Assembly: GCA_016200085.1 (NCBI GenBank)
Contig: JACQFL010000046.1
Span: 124,001 to 188,000 of the forward strand
DNA length: 64,000 bases
Direction: 5' to 3'
Source: Candidatus Rokuibacteriota bacterium
GTDB lineage: Bacteria; Methylomirabilota; Methylomirabilia; Rokubacteriales; CSP1-6
This document shows positions 37,457-49,608 of this stretch, piece by piece. Each line of letters starts with the position of its first letter. The stretch's first letter is position 1. The translations under genes and the position numbers were made by a program. Below the pieces are notes generated by a model. That model was given only the letters and a program-made list of their open reading frames with translations, was not told the origin of the DNA and searched no databases.

Positions 37457-38011
37457 ATGCAAGCGGTCCTGAAGGAGATGGAGACCCGGATGAACGCCGC
37501 GATCGAGACGCTGTCCCGCGAGCTCGCCTCGGTGCGGACGGGCCGGGCCTCGGCGAGCCTGCTCGACGGCGTGCGCGTGGACTACTACGGCACGCCGACC
37601 CCGCTGAACCAGGTGGGATCGGTCTCGGTCCCCGACGCGCGGACGCTGGTCATCCAGCCGTGGGAGGCGGGGCAGCTCAAGGTGGTCGAGAAGGCCCTCG
37701 TGGCCTCGGACATCGGGATCACCCCGATGAACGACGGCAAGGTCATCCGCCTGACGATGCCGACCCTCACGGAGGAACGGCGCAAGCAGCTCGCCAAGAC
37801 CGTCGGCAAGATCGCCGAGGAGGGCCGCGTGGCCGTCCGCAACGTACGCCGCGACGCCAACGACAAGCTCAAGGCGATGGCCAAGGACAAGAAGATCTCG
37901 GAGGACGACGAGCGCCGGGGGCACACCGAGATCCAGAAGACCACCGACCGGTTCATCGCCAAAGTGGACGATCTGCTCAAGAAGAAGGAGCAGGAGATCC
38001 TGTCATTCTAG
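37457..38011 (+). CDS. frr: Ribosome recycling factor
   Basis: The 184-residue protein is a full-length RRF: LASVRTGRASASLLDGVRVDYYG near residue 24, VIQPWE near 65, GRVAVRNVRRDAN near 123 and KKISEDDERRGHTEIQ near 143. I chose ATG 37457 because GGAGG lies 9 bases upstream and the length then equals the family norm; ATG 37442 would place the GAAGG site against the start codon. Confidence 0.96.
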   Translation: MQAVLKEMETRMNAAIETLSRELASVRTGRASASLLDGVRVDYYGTPTPLNQVGSVSVPDARTLVIQPWEAGQLKVVEKALVASDIGITPMNDGKVIRLTMPTLTEERRKQLAKTVGKIAEEGRVAVRNVRRDANDKLKAMAKDKKISEDDERRGHTEIQKTTDRFIAKVDDLLKKKEQEILSF

Positions 38012-38024
38012 TACGATACGACGC

Positions 38025-38807
38025 ATGGCGCTGAAATCCCCGCGCGCGAGCGCGGCCGCTCCGCTCGCCGAGCTCAGCGAGGCGGAGCTTCTCGAGCGCG
38101 CCCGCGCCCAGCCCGTGCCCGCCCACGTCGCCATCATCATGGACGGCAACGGCCGCTGGGCCACGAGACGCGGGCTGCCCCGTGTGGCGGGCCACCGGGA
38201 GGGAGTCAAGGCGGCGCGCACCATCGTCCGCGCCGCCGACGCTCTCGGGCTGCGCTACCTCACGCTGTACGCCTTCTCCACAGAGAACTGGAGCCGGCCC
38301 GAGAACGAGGTCACCCTCCTGATGCGATTGCTCGAGGAGTCCGTTCTCCGCGAACTGCCCGAGCTGATGGAGCGCAACGCGCGGCTCAAGGTGATCGGGC
38401 GGACGCGCGGCGTGCCCCTTCCCGTGCGGCGCGGCATCGACCGCGTGGTGGGCGCGACGGCGGCCAACACCGGCCTCACCGTGCAGATGGCGTTCAACTA
38501 CGGCGGTCGTGACGAGCTCCTGGATGCCTTCCGCGCGCTCGCACGCCGGGTGCAGGCGGGCGAGCTGGCCCCCGAGGATATCTCCGAGGCCGACGTGAGC
38601 CACGCGCTCTACACCGCGGACGCGCCGGACCCCGACCTGCTCATCCGCACCAGCGGCGAGATGCGGATCTCGAACTTTCTGCTGTGGCAGATCGCGTACA
38701 CCGAGCTCTGGGTCACCCCGACGCTGTGGCCGGACTTCGGCGGGGCCGATCTGTACCGCGGGGTGCTGGATTTCCAGGGGCGCACCCGGCGCTTCGGTGG
38801 TGTGTGA
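38025..38807 (+). CDS. uppS: Undecaprenyl diphosphate synthase
   Basis: This 260-residue cis-prenyltransferase elongates FPP with IPP. It has HVAIIMDGNGRWA with the catalytic D40, GHREGVKAARTIV near 65, LTLYAFSTENWSRP near 85 and DLLIRTSGEMRISNFLLWQIAYTE near 203. An additional 30 residues precede the catalytic domain. It draws on the isoprenoid precursors made through dxr and ispG in the same cluster. The 3' end is adjacent to cdsA. Confidence 0.96.
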   Translation: MALKSPRASAAAPLAELSEAELLERARAQPVPAHVAIIMDGNGRWATRRGLPRVAGHREGVKAARTIVRAADALGLRYLTLYAFSTENWSRPENEVTLLMRLLEESVLRELPELMERNARLKVIGRTRGVPLPVRRGIDRVVGATAANTGLTVQMAFNYGGRDELLDAFRALARRVQAGELAPEDISEADVSHALYTADAPDPDLLIRTSGEMRISNFLLWQIAYTELWVTPTLWPDFGGADLYRGVLDFQGRTRRFGGV

Positions 38808-38808
38808 G

Positions 38809-39681
38809 ATGGCCGAACCGGCAGGCCCGCCCGTGCCGGCGCCCAGGGCTCGAGGCCCCGTGATCCCCGTCTTGAAGCGCGCCCTCACTGCGATCGTCGG
38901 GGTCCCGCTGGTGATTTGCCTCTTCACGGTCGCGCCGGGCTGGCTCGGCCGGCACGGGGTCTGGCTCGTCGTCGGCGTCGTCATGCTGGTCGCCGGCATC
39001 GGCGCCTGGGAGCTCACCACGCTCTTTCTCCGGGCGGGGCGGCCCGTCCACCGCGGGCTTGCGACCGTGCTCGCCGTCCTGGTGACGGCCAGCTTCGTCG
39101 ACCCGACCACGCCGATCCGGATCATGACCGTGGCGTTGGCGTTCACGCTCGCGGTCCCGCTCCTGCAGCCGTCGCGGGCGAGCTTCGAGCCATCGGCCTA
39201 CACGCTGCTTGCCATCGCCTATCTGGGCTGGCCGCTCGGTCACGCCCTGCGCCTGTACGCGCTGCCCGGGGGGCCGTGGCTGCTCGTCTACGTCCTCCTG
39301 GTCACCTGGGCCGGAGAGACGGCCGCCTACGTCTTCGGCTCGCTGCTCGGCCGGACCCCGCTCGCGCCGCAGATCAGCCCGCGCAAGACGCTGGAGGGCG
39401 CGGTGGCGCAGATCGGCCTGTCGGCCATCGTGGCCATCGTGCTGTCGCCCTGGGTCGTTCCCGGATGGTCCTTGAGCACCGCCCTCGGCGCGGGCCTGGT
39501 GCTGGGCGTGGTCGGCCAGGTGGGCGACCTCGTGGAGTCGGTGATCAAGCGCACCATGGGCGCCAAGGATGCCGGCACGCTGTTCCCGGGCCACGGCGGC
39601 ATGCTCGACCGGATCGACAGCTTGCTCTTCAACGTGCCGGCGTTCTTCTACTACGCGGCCGTGGTGGGGGTGCGCGCATGA
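38809..39681 (+). CDS. cdsA: Phosphatidate cytidylyltransferase
   Basis: The 290-residue polytopic membrane enzyme makes CDP-diacylglycerol. It has about eight hydrophobic helices and the C-terminal CDS signature beginning SVIKRTMGAKDAGTLFPGHGG and ending LDRIDSLLF (about residues 244-270), plus GRTPLAPQISPRKTLEG. ATG 38809 starts one base after the uppS stop; a GTG at 38797 within uppS is possible. Its end overlaps dxr. Confidence 0.95.
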   Translation: MAEPAGPPVPAPRARGPVIPVLKRALTAIVGVPLVICLFTVAPGWLGRHGVWLVVGVVMLVAGIGAWELTTLFLRAGRPVHRGLATVLAVLVTASFVDPTTPIRIMTVALAFTLAVPLLQPSRASFEPSAYTLLAIAYLGWPLGHALRLYALPGGPWLLVYVLLVTWAGETAAYVFGSLLGRTPLAPQISPRKTLEGAVAQIGLSAIVAIVLSPWVVPGWSLSTALGAGLVLGVVGQVGDLVESVIKRTMGAKDAGTLFPGHGGMLDRIDSLLFNVPAFFYYAAVVGVRA

Positions 39682-40847
39682 AGCGCGTCAGCGTGCTCGG
39701 CGCCACCGGGTCGGTCGGGCTGCGAACGCTCGAGCTGCTCGCGAGCTTCCCCCAGGACTTCACGCTGGCCGGGATCGCCGCGCGCGGCTCCAACGTGGAC
39801 CTCGTCGCCGAGCTCTGCCGCAAGCACGCCCCCCGCGCGGTGGCCCTCCTCGATCGGGGCGCCGTGGACCGGCTCGCGCGCGCCCTGCCCCGGCCGCGCC
39901 CCGAGTTGCTCGCCGGCCCCGAGGGGCTGGTGGCGCTCGCGCGCGACGTCGACGCCGACATCGTGCTGTCCGCCCTGGTCGGCGCCGCGGGCTTGCTCCC
40001 GACGATGGCCGCCATCCAGGCGGGACGCGCCATCGCGCTGGCCAACAAGGAGACGCTGGTGATGGCGGGCAGCCTGATGACGGCGGCCGCCCGCGCGCGC
40101 GGCGTGCCCCTCCTGCCCGTCGACTCCGAGCACAGCGCCATCTTCCAGTGCCTGGCCGGCCATCGGCGCCAGGACGTCCATCGCATCCTGCTGACCGGCT
40201 CCGGCGGCCCCTTCCGCGAGCTGCCCGCGGCGGCCTTCGCGCGGGCGACCGTCGAGGACGCGCTCAAGCACCCGACGTGGAAGATGGGGCCCAAGATCAC
40301 CATCGACTCCGCGACCCTCATGAACAAGGGCCTGGAGATCATCGAGGCGCGCTGGCTCTTCGACGTCGCGGCCGATCAGGTGCAGGTCGTCGTGCACCCG
40401 CAGTCCATCGTGCACTCGATGGTCGAGTACATCGACGGGTCGGTGATCGCCCAGCTCGGGGTCGCCGACATGGGCGTGCCGATCCTCTATGCGCTGTCGT
40501 ACCCGGAGCGCCGGCCCACCCCGGCGGCTCGCCTTGACCTCACGCGCACCACGCTCACGTTCTTCCCGCCCGACCCCGGGCGCTTCCCGTGCCTGCGGCT
40601 CGCGCGCGAGGCCCTGGAGGCCGGCGGCACCGCGCCCGTCGTCCTCAATGCCGCCAACGAGATCGCGGTGGCGGCCTTCCTGGATCGTCGCATCCGGTTC
40701 GTGGACATCGCGGACATCATCGAGCGCGCGCTCGAGCAACTGCCGGCGCGCGATCTCGCATCCATCGAGCAGTGCGTGGCCACCGACGAGGAGGCGCGGC
40801 GCCACGCCGCCGCTCTCGCCGGCGCGCGCCACGGAGGGGAGAAGTGA
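39678..40847 (+). CDS. dxr: 1-deoxy-D-xylulose 5-phosphate reductoisomerase
   Basis: The 389-residue NADPH enzyme commits carbon to the MEP isoprenoid pathway. It has VSVLGATGSVGLRTLELL at the N-terminus, ALANKETLVMAG near residue 119, LPVDSEHSAIFQCL near 145 with metal-binding acids, and KMGPKITIDSATLMNKGLE near 205. ATG 39678 overlaps the cdsA stop (ATGA). It is followed by rseP through GTGA. The pathway continues with ispG downstream. Confidence 0.97.
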   Translation: MKRVSVLGATGSVGLRTLELLASFPQDFTLAGIAARGSNVDLVAELCRKHAPRAVALLDRGAVDRLARALPRPRPELLAGPEGLVALARDVDADIVLSALVGAAGLLPTMAAIQAGRAIALANKETLVMAGSLMTAAARARGVPLLPVDSEHSAIFQCLAGHRRQDVHRILLTGSGGPFRELPAAAFARATVEDALKHPTWKMGPKITIDSATLMNKGLEIIEARWLFDVAADQVQVVVHPQSIVHSMVEYIDGSVIAQLGVADMGVPILYALSYPERRPTPAARLDLTRTTLTFFPPDPGRFPCLRLAREALEAGGTAPVVLNAANEIAVAAFLDRRIRFVDIADIIERALEQLPARDLASIEQCVATDEEARRHAAALAGARHGGEK

Positions 40848-42223
40848 CCACCACCATCGTGTCGTTCGTCATCGTCATCGGCGTGCTCATCCTGATCCAC
40901 GAGTTCGGCCATTTCGCGGTGGCCCGGCTCACCGGCGTCGGGGTCGAGCGGTTCTCCATCGGCTTCGGCCCCGTCCTGCTCCGCTGGCGCGGCAAGGAGA
41001 CGGAGTACTGCCTGTCGGCCCTGCCCCTCGGCGGCTACGTGAAGATGCTCGGCGAGGAAAACCCGCTCGAGGGCGGCGGGGTCATGGAGTACGACCCCAG
41101 GAAGGCCTTTGCCCTCAAGCCGCTGTGGGCGCGCTTCCTCATCGTCTTCGCCGGCCCGGGCATGAACTTCGTGCTCGCCGCCGTGCTGGTGGCCGGCGTC
41201 CTCGCCACCTTCGGGCGCCCGGTCTGGCCGGCCCTGATCGGACGCGTCACCCAGGGGGGCCCGGCGGCGACGGCGGGCGTGCGCACCGGCGACCTCGTGG
41301 TGGCGGTCAACGGGCGCGCGGTGGCGTACTGGGAGGACCTCCAGCAGGCCGTGGCCGCCTCGCACGGCCAGCCCCTCACGCTGACCGTGCGGCACGACGC
41401 CGCCGAGCGCACCGTGACCGTGTCGCCGGCGCTGGTCGCCGCCCGCGATCCCGTCTTCAAGGACCCGGTGGAAAGCTGGGACCTCGGGGCATCGTCGCAG
41501 AACCCCCCGGTCATCGTGAGCGTCATGGCGAGCTCGCCGGCCGAGCGGGCGGGAGTGAAGCCGGGCGACGTCGCGATCAGCGTGGCCGGCCAGCCCGTGT
41601 ACTCGCGCGACGAGCTCCAGCAGGAGATCCAGAAGCGCCCCGGCCAGGCGTTCGACCTGGTCGTCCTGCGCGACGGCGTCCCGCGCACGCTGCGCATCAC
41701 CGCCGCCGCGGAGAAGGAGAAGGCGCTCAGCGGCGGGGAGATCACCATCGGGCGGATCGGGGTCGGGATCGAGCCGAAGACCATCCGGACGGCCCGCTAC
41801 GGACCGGTGACCGCCGTGGTGAACAGCGTGGCGTGGACGCGGGACATGACGGTGCTCACCTTCAAGAGCCTGTGGAAGATCGTGTCCGGCCAGATCGCGG
41901 CCTCGAACATCGGAGGGCCGCTTCAGATCGCGTCGGAGACGGGGCGCCAGGCGAGGGAAGGCGTGGCCCAGATCATGCTGTTCACGGCCGTGATCAGCGT
42001 GAACCTCGCCGTCCTCAACCTCCTGCCCGTGCCCATGCTGGACGGCGGCCACCTCTTCTTCTTCGTCATCGAAGGGCTGCGGGGGCAGCCGCTGTCGCTC
42101 CGCAAGCGGGAGGCGGCGCAGCAGCTCGGCTTCGTGCTCCTGATGCTGTTGATGGTCTACGCGTTCTACAATGACCTCGTGCGGCTCGACGTGCTCGGGT
42201 CGGCACTGAAACTCTTCCGATGA
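40844..42223 (+). CDS. rseP: Site-2 zinc metalloprotease RseP
   Basis: This 459-residue intramembrane protease has the zinc motif H19-E-F-G-H23 in the first helix, two PDZ domains (about residues 115-190 and 215-290, including GGPAATAGVRTGDLV and SSPAERAGVKPGDVA), and the third ligand in LLPVPMLDGGHLFF near 405. It cleaves membrane-bound anti-sigma factors in RseA-type pathways; none is encoded in this window. GTG 40844 overlaps the dxr stop. Confidence 0.95.
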   Translation: MTTTIVSFVIVIGVLILIHEFGHFAVARLTGVGVERFSIGFGPVLLRWRGKETEYCLSALPLGGYVKMLGEENPLEGGGVMEYDPRKAFALKPLWARFLIVFAGPGMNFVLAAVLVAGVLATFGRPVWPALIGRVTQGGPAATAGVRTGDLVVAVNGRAVAYWEDLQQAVAASHGQPLTLTVRHDAAERTVTVSPALVAARDPVFKDPVESWDLGASSQNPPVIVSVMASSPAERAGVKPGDVAISVAGQPVYSRDELQQEIQKRPGQAFDLVVLRDGVPRTLRITAAAEKEKALSGGEITIGRIGVGIEPKTIRTARYGPVTAVVNSVAWTRDMTVLTFKSLWKIVSGQIAASNIGGPLQIASETGRQAREGVAQIMLFTAVISVNLAVLNLLPVPMLDGGHLFFFVIEGLRGQPLSLRKREAAQQLGFVLLMLLMVYAFYNDLVRLDVLGSALKLFR

Positions 42224-42236
42224 CGACAGGGGCCCC

Positions 42237-44447
42237 ATGACCTCTCGACGCAAGACGCGACAGATCCAGCTGGCCGGCCTGAAGGTCGGCGGCGACGCGC
42301 CCATCACCGTGCAGTCGATGACCAAGACCGACACCCGGGACGTGCAGGCCACCCTGCTGGAGATCTGGGCCCTGGAGGCGGCGGGCTGCGACGTCGTGCG
42401 CTGCGCGGTGCCCGTGCGCGAGGCCGCGGAGAAGCTCGGCGAGATCAAGCGCCAGATCCGCATCCCGCTGGTGGCCGACATCCACTTCAACTACAAGCTC
42501 GCCCTCATCGCGCTGGAGCAGGGCGTGGACGGCCTGCGCCTCAACCCGGGCAACATCGGCGGCAAGCCGTTCGTGCAAGAGGTCGTCAACCTCGCCAAGG
42601 ACAAGAAGATCCCGATCCGGATCGGCGTCAACGCCGGCTCGCTCGAGAAGGACCTGCTCGCCAGGCACCACGGCCCGACCGCCGAAGGCATGGTCGAGTC
42701 CGCGCTGCGCCACATCCGCATCCTGGAGGACCTGAACTACCCGGAGATGAAGATCTCGCTCAAGGCCTCGGATCCGCGGATGATGATCGAGGCCTACCGC
42801 CTGCTCGCCGACCAGGTGGACTATCCGTTCCACCTCGGCGTCACCGAGGCCGGCACGCCCGGCGTGGGCACGATCAAGTCCGCGGTCGGGCTCGGCGCGC
42901 TGCTCTCGGAGGGCATCGGCGACACCATCCGGGTGTCGCTCTCGGCCGACCCCACGGAAGAGGTGCGCGTCGGCATCGACATCCTCAAGGCGCTCTCCCT
43001 GCGCAAGGGCGGGCTCACGTTCGTGTCCTGCCCGTCGTGCGGCCGCGCCGACGTGGACCTCGTCAAGCTCGCCAGAGAGGTCGAGGACGAGTTCAAGGGC
43101 CTCAACGAGGAGATCCACATCGCCGTGATGGGGTGCGTGCCCGAGGGCCAGCCTGTCGTGACCGCGTCGGGCGTCAAACCGATCGAGGACGTGACCGAGG
43201 GGGACGACGTGGTCCATCACGAAGGCCGCCGCGGGCGCGTTCTCTGGACCACGCGCCACGCATACGAGGGCGAGATCGTCGAGGTGCAGCCGACCGGGTT
43301 CTCCCCCTACCGTCTCACGCCGAACCACCGGGTGTGGGCGTTCTCTCGGCCGGTGTCGCTCAAGCAGGGGCGCCGCCGCTACCCCTCCATCGAACGGACC
43401 GTCGCCGGGGGCGCGCGGCCCGAGTGGATTCGCGCCGACCAGATCGAACCGGGGTGGGTGCTCGTGTCGCCGATCCTGCAGGACAAGGAGGATCGTGCCA
43501 CGGTCGACATCCCGGGGATTGGTGAGGTCCCGCTGGACGACGGCCTGCTCACGCTCTTCGGCTATTACCTGTCCGAGGGCTCGCTCTCCGGCAAAGGAGG
43601 GAGACCCTATCAGCAGATATTCTGTTTCCACGAGCGGCAGGAGGGATACCCCCAGCGGCTGCGCGACGTTCTCCGCGGGCTGGGACTCAGGCCGAGCACG
43701 CAACAGCGGCGCCACACCCTCGAGGTCGTTGCCCACTCTCTGGCGCTCGGAGCCTTCCTCGAGCGGACGTTCGGCCGCGGCTCAGCCACGAAGCACCTGC
43801 CCAGCTGGATCATGACCCTGCCGTATCAGAAGCAGCAATGCCTCGTGCGCGCGCTCTGGGAGGGTGACGGGTACGTCGGGCGGGTCGGCGGCTACTGGCG
43901 TGCGACCTACACGACGACGTCCCCGGTGCTCGGCGGGCAGGTGCACCAGCTGCTACTCCGTCTCGGGATCGGAGCGGCGCTGCACCACCGTGACGAGGCC
44001 GGCAGGATGCGCGCCTGGGTCGCGTCCGTGACGTCGCAGCGAGCGCTCGAGCGACTCGCCGGACTGCTGGAGATCGGCGCGCTTCCCGGCTGCGACCGAC
44101 CCGACACCGGACAGATCTTCGTCGACGGGCGCGCGCTCTACGTCGGCGTGCGTCGTGTTGGTCGCGTGCCCTACGCGGGTCACGTCCACAACCTCGAGGT
44201 CGACGGCCTTCACTCGTTCACTGCGCCGGGGCTCGCGCTCCACAACTGTGAGGTCAACGGGCCCGGCGAGGCGCGCGCGGCCGACATCGGGGTGGCGGGC
44301 GGGCGCGGGATCGGGCTGATCTTCAAGAACGGCGAGGTCATCCGGAAGGTCCCGGAGGCCGAGATCGTCTCCGCCATGCGGGAAGAAGTGGATCGCTTCA
44401 TCCAGGAGCGTCGGGCTGCGAAGGACGCGGTCGGCGCGGAGGGCTGA
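42237..44447 (+). CDS. ispG: IspG (HMB-PP synthase) precursor interrupted by an intein
   Basis: The frame encodes 736 residues: an IspG N-extein (1-299), an intein (300-670) and a C-extein (671-736). Splicing would give a normal 365-residue 4-hydroxy-3-methylbut-2-en-1-yl diphosphate synthase, the [4Fe-4S] enzyme of the late MEP pathway. The TIM-barrel part includes VADIHFNYKLAL and RLNPGNIGGK. Cluster ligands are C265 and C268 (SCPSCGR) and, after splicing, C300 (C671 of the precursor) in GCEVNGPGEA, followed by the conserved glutamate. The intein thus separates two ligands from the third, so unspliced protein cannot form the normal cluster. The ferredoxin gene 5 bases downstream is a candidate electron donor. 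Confidence 0.95.
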   Translation: MTSRRKTRQIQLAGLKVGGDAPITVQSMTKTDTRDVQATLLEIWALEAAGCDVVRCAVPVREAAEKLGEIKRQIRIPLVADIHFNYKLALIALEQGVDGLRLNPGNIGGKPFVQEVVNLAKDKKIPIRIGVNAGSLEKDLLARHHGPTAEGMVESALRHIRILEDLNYPEMKISLKASDPRMMIEAYRLLADQVDYPFHLGVTEAGTPGVGTIKSAVGLGALLSEGIGDTIRVSLSADPTEEVRVGIDILKALSLRKGGLTFVSCPSCGRADVDLVKLAREVEDEFKGLNEEIHIAVMGCVPEGQPVVTASGVKPIEDVTEGDDVVHHEGRRGRVLWTTRHAYEGEIVEVQPTGFSPYRLTPNHRVWAFSRPVSLKQGRRRYPSIERTVAGGARPEWIRADQIEPGWVLVSPILQDKEDRATVDIPGIGEVPLDDGLLTLFGYYLSEGSLSGKGGRPYQQIFCFHERQEGYPQRLRDVLRGLGLRPSTQQRRHTLEVVAHSLALGAFLERTFGRGSATKHLPSWIMTLPYQKQQCLVRALWEGDGYVGRVGGYWRATYTTTSPVLGGQVHQLLLRLGIGAALHHRDEAGRMRAWVASVTSQRALERLAGLLEIGALPGCDRPDTGQIFVDGRALYVGVRRVGRVPYAGHVHNLEVDGLHSFTAPGLALHNCEVNGPGEARAADIGVAGGRGIGLIFKNGEVIRKVPEAEIVSAMREEVDRFIQERRAAKDAVGAEG
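43134..44246 (+). mobile_element. Intein with LAGLIDADG homing endonuclease inside ispG
   Basis: The 371-residue insert has class 1 splicing motifs: Cys1 (C300, block A VPEGQPVVTA), block B with TPNH (T62-x-x-H65), block F (VHNLEVDGLHSF) and the terminal ALHN followed by Cys+1. The central domain has two LAGLIDADG helices, LFGYYLSEG at intein residues about 141-149 and LVRALWEGDG at about 237-246, each keeping its acidic residue, so endonuclease activity is plausible. The -1 residue is glycine and the +1 cysteine is also the cluster ligand of IspG. The frame is uninterrupted. Base composition appears slightly lower in G+C (for example around 43600) than the flanking gene, consistent with horizontal arrival. 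Confidence 0.95.
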
Positions 44448-44452
44448 GCAGC

Positions 44453-44785
44453 GTGGGCCAGTACGAGTGTCACGTGTTCGTCTGCACCGGCGGTGAGACC
44501 TGCCCGACCCAGGGCGACGTCGAGCAGTTCGTGAAGTACCTCCGCGCCGAGGCCTTCAAGGCCGGCAAGAAGGACGACGTCCGGATCAACAAGGCCGGCT
44601 GCTTCTCGCAGTGCGGCCACGGCCCGATGATGGTGTTCTACCCCGAGAACGTCTGGTACGCCGGCGTGCAAGCCTCCGACCTGCCCGAGATCGTGCAGTC
44701 GCACATTGTCGGCGGCAAGCCGGTGGAGCGGCTGCTGTACGCGCCGGGCGTCAAGGGAGCGAACAAGAAGCCCGACGCGCATTAG
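44453..44785 (+). CDS. Thioredoxin-like [2Fe-2S] ferredoxin
   Basis: The 110-residue protein matches the thioredoxin-fold [2Fe-2S] ferredoxins related to the Aquifex/Clostridium proteins: HVFVCTGGETC near the start and NKAGCFSQCGHGPMMVFYPENVWY near residues 46-68. The four ligand cysteines are C11, a cysteine in the TGGETC loop, and the GCFSQC pair. It lies 5 bases after ispG and would be co-transcribed, so it may supply electrons to IspG, which needs a one-electron donor. That link is inference from position. Start is GTG 44453. Confidence 0.85.
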   Translation: MGQYECHVFVCTGGETCPTQGDVEQFVKYLRAEAFKAGKKDDVRINKAGCFSQCGHGPMMVFYPENVWYAGVQASDLPEIVQSHIVGGKPVERLLYAPGVKGANKKPDAH

Positions 44786-44828
44786 GACCATCGGAGCGGG
44801 ACGCCGAGACGCCTTTCAGCAGGTCGGA

Positions 44829-44847
44829 AGGGGGCGCGACGCCCCCT
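44829..44847 (+). terminator. Hairpin after the ispG-ferredoxin unit
   Basis: GGGGGCG-CGA-CGCCCCC with an A-T closing pair forms a strong stem 44 bases after the ferredoxin stop. There is no U-tract, so termination may need a factor; the stem could also protect the 3' end. Confidence 0.45.
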
Positions 44848-44907
44848 CCGCGCAGGAAAACCAGGAGTGCATCGGAACAACCCCCGCCGTTTTCGGGCGC
44901 GGGTTTC

Positions 44908-44936
44908 TTGCCTCGCGAGCTCAAGCGTGCTAAAGT
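44908..44936 (+). promoter_or_regulatory. Promoter of the rimP-nusA-infB operon
   Basis: TTGCCT (44908-44913), a 17-base spacer and TAAAGT (44931-44936) form a plausible sigma-70 promoter. Transcription would begin near 44942, at the very start of the hairpin that follows. Confidence 0.55.
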
Positions 44937-44940
44937 ACTG

Positions 44941-44966
44941 AAAAAGTGGGCCTAGCCCACTTTTTT
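44941..44966 (+). terminator. Terminator-like hairpin in the rimP leader
   Basis: AAAAAGTGGGC-CTA-GCCCACTTTTTT is a near-perfect intrinsic-terminator structure ending 21 bases before the rimP ATG. It can stop read-through from ispG. It also recalls the leader terminator through which NusA autoregulates the rimP(ylxS)-nusA operon in Bacillus subtilis. Because the predicted start site abuts it, the stem would be at the extreme 5' end of new transcripts. Confidence 0.7.
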
Positions 44967-44987
44967 GACGTTTGATGGTTGGGACGG

Positions 44988-45454
44988 ATGCAGGACGACG
45001 AGCGCGTGACCCGGATCGAGGAGGCGGTGGAGCCTGTGGTCCGGGGGCACGGGCTCGAGCTCGTCGATCTCGACTGGCGCCCGCGAGGCCCGCGCGCCGT
45101 GCTGCGCGTGTACGTCGACAAGCCCGGTGGCGTGGCGATCGCCGATTGCGAGCGTGTCAGCCGGGAGCTGGGCGACGTGCTGGACGTCGCGGGGCTGATC
45201 CCGGACGCGTACGATCTCGAGGTGTCGTCGCCTGGGCTGGACCGGCAGCTCCGGACGGAGCGCGAGTACCGGTGGGCGACGGGCAAGCGCGTGCGCTGCT
45301 GGCTCCACGGCGGGCGCGACGTGCAGGGGCGGCTGGTGGAGGTCGGGGGGGACCGGTTCGTGATCGAGCGGGACGGCGAGCGCGTGGACGTGTCGCGCGG
45401 CGACGTCGGCAAGATCCGGCTGGAGGCCGAGGTGCCCTGGCAGAAGCGGAGTCT

Positions 45455-45458
<4 letters not shown>
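44988..45458 (+). CDS. rimP: Ribosome maturation factor RimP
   Basis: This 156-residue protein acts in 30S subunit assembly. Signatures are [21 protein letters not shown] near the start, [25 protein letters not shown] in the middle, and [12 protein letters not shown] near residue 80; the C-terminal SH3-like domain follows. ATG 44988 gives normal length; TTG 44979 would add three residues. The stop overlaps the nusA start (ATGA). Confidence 0.95.
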
Positions 45459-46794
<1,336 letters not shown>

Positions 46795-46798
<4 letters not shown>

Positions 46799-47045
46799 AG
46801 GATGGACCACGGCGAACCTGCCTCGGCTGCCGGAGCGTGCGTGACCAGGGAGAGCTGGTCCGCCTGGTGCGCCGCGCCGATGGCCGGGTCGTGCTCGATG
46901 CCGCCCGCAGGGCGGCGGGCCGGGGGACGTGGGTCTGCGGCGACGGGGCGTGCCTCGAGCGCGCGCTGAAACCCGGACGGCTGGCGCAGGCGTTTCGGAG
47001 ACCATGTGAGGTCGGGACGAACCTGGCTGAGGAGGTGAGGGCGCT

Positions 47046-47070
<25 letters not shown>
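46795..47070 (+). CDS. ylxR: YlxR/RnpM family RNA-binding protein
   Basis: The 91-residue basic protein carries the [11 protein letters not shown] signature of YlxR and the [17 protein letters not shown] motif near residue 42. YlxR was reported to bind and modulate RNase P in Bacillus. GTG 46795 overlaps the nusA stop, and its 3' end overlaps the infB start by 25 bases. Confidence 0.92.
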
Positions 47071-49592
<2,522 letters not shown>

Positions 49593-49608
49593 TGGCGGGC
49601 GGCTTGCC

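Noticed and set aside
43134-44246. The ispG insert as a group I or II intron
   Set aside because: The reading frame is continuous through the insert, and protein-splicing motifs are present at both junctions; no intron catalytic RNA features were seen.
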